The notes under the pieces are model-generated. The model had not been told where the DNA came from, did no database searches, and saw nothing but the letters and a program-made list of their open reading frames with translations. The translations under genes were made by a program, and so were the position numbers. From Didymodactylos carnosus (taxonomy: Eukaryota > Rotifera > Eurotatoria > Philodinida > Philodinidae), in NCBI GenBank assembly GCA_905250885.1, contig CAJNOQ010000347.1:1-54001 (forward strand): a DNA stretch of 54,001 nt. The letters run 5' to 3'. This document shows, one piece after another, positions 53,701-54,001 of this stretch. How positions within the stretch are numbered: the first letter of the stretch is position 1; every line of letters starts with the position of its first letter.

Positions 53701-54001
53701 TAATATGATCTGATAAGAATACGCAACACAATCACAAATTAGACCGTTGTTATCATTAGTTGTTTCGATCGTATCCTTATCAATGACATAAAACACATTC
53801 TAATTAAGTAACTAAACAAATTAATTGGTTTTGCCTATTATTGTTTATTTTGCCTTTTTATTCTCTCTCTCCGTTATTTTTTATTATTAAACACCAGCAG
53901 TGAACTGACATGTTTTACGTGTAGTTCTATTTATATTTCATCAAGAAGAAATATGTAAATGTTATTTTTTCCCTATTTTATTGATACAATCCCAGTATGA
54001 T
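50712..54001 (-). other. Long non-coding stretch, probably PAX6 intron/upstream region
   Basis: No exon was recognised on either strand in 3.3 kb. In particular, no paired-domain peptide such as NGRPLPDSTR or SNGCVSKILGRYY was found. It contains a (TA)n tract near 51796-51811 and T-rich runs near 53088-53120 and 53160-53177. Given the upstream exon implied by the split codon at 50711, at least part should be a PAX6 intron. Confidence 0.45.

Overview
The window is animal nuclear DNA: AT-rich, with intron-dense genes whose introns follow GT-AG rules (many only 55-80 nt) and no operon structure. Every gene I can name is a conserved metazoan gene (SEC14L1, PTEN, HERPUD, ABHD13, a neuroligin-like esterase, myosin regulatory light chain, a multi-LIM protein, PAX6). 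Base composition, short introns, Asn/Ser-rich insertions and many small inverted-repeat elements would suit a small invertebrate such as a bdelloid rotifer. That placement is an inference, not something the sequence proves.

Layout. 1-3.6 kb: transposon debris, with a 353-bp element bearing 20-bp terminal inverted repeats, an ~870-bp element with related ends, and two unrecognised ORFs. 3.6-6.6 kb (-): complete 10-exon SEC14L1-type lipid-transfer protein (PRELI, CRAL-TRIO, GOLD). 6.6-9.9 kb: non-coding, with a CA/TA microsatellite and copy A of a ~250-bp dispersed repeat. 9.95-12.5 kb (-): complete 8-exon PTEN. 14.5-16.7 kb (+): a 96-bp hairpin, then an 8-exon HERPUD-type ER stress protein. 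17.3-19.5 kb (+): ABHD13-type serine hydrolase with a possible cassette exon. 20.2-20.6 kb: foldback element. 24.7-27.7 kb (+): 7-exon neuroligin/carboxylesterase-like membrane protein with an intact catalytic triad. 27.8-33.7 kb (-): three phase-compatible blocks of disordered or repetitive coding sequence (one or two genes), with a foldback element and copy B of the dispersed repeat in their introns. 34.4-37.6 kb (-): 8-exon myosin regulatory light chain with one GC-AG intron. 37.6-43 kb: non-coding, including a CCGG-rich block. 43.2-45.9 kb: nested foldback elements between GC-richer, coding-like fragments, one with an in-frame TGA. 47.2-48.2 kb (-): four-LIM-domain protein. 49.5-50.7 kb (-): the last five exons of PAX6, followed by 3.3 kb with no recognisable exon to the window end.

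The genes do not form one pathway. SEC14L1-type and PTEN proteins both concern phosphoinositides or lipids and lie side by side, but their separate exon sets and wide spacing give no sign of co-regulation. Exon coordinates were placed by hand from splice-site motifs, reading phase and family resemblance. For the eight named genes, exon phases close across every internal junction. The novelty lies mostly in the mobile and repeat content (a nested insertion with a visible 3-bp target duplication, several foldbacks), the Tyr-Val repeat protein, and splicing oddities in ABHD13 and the light chain.
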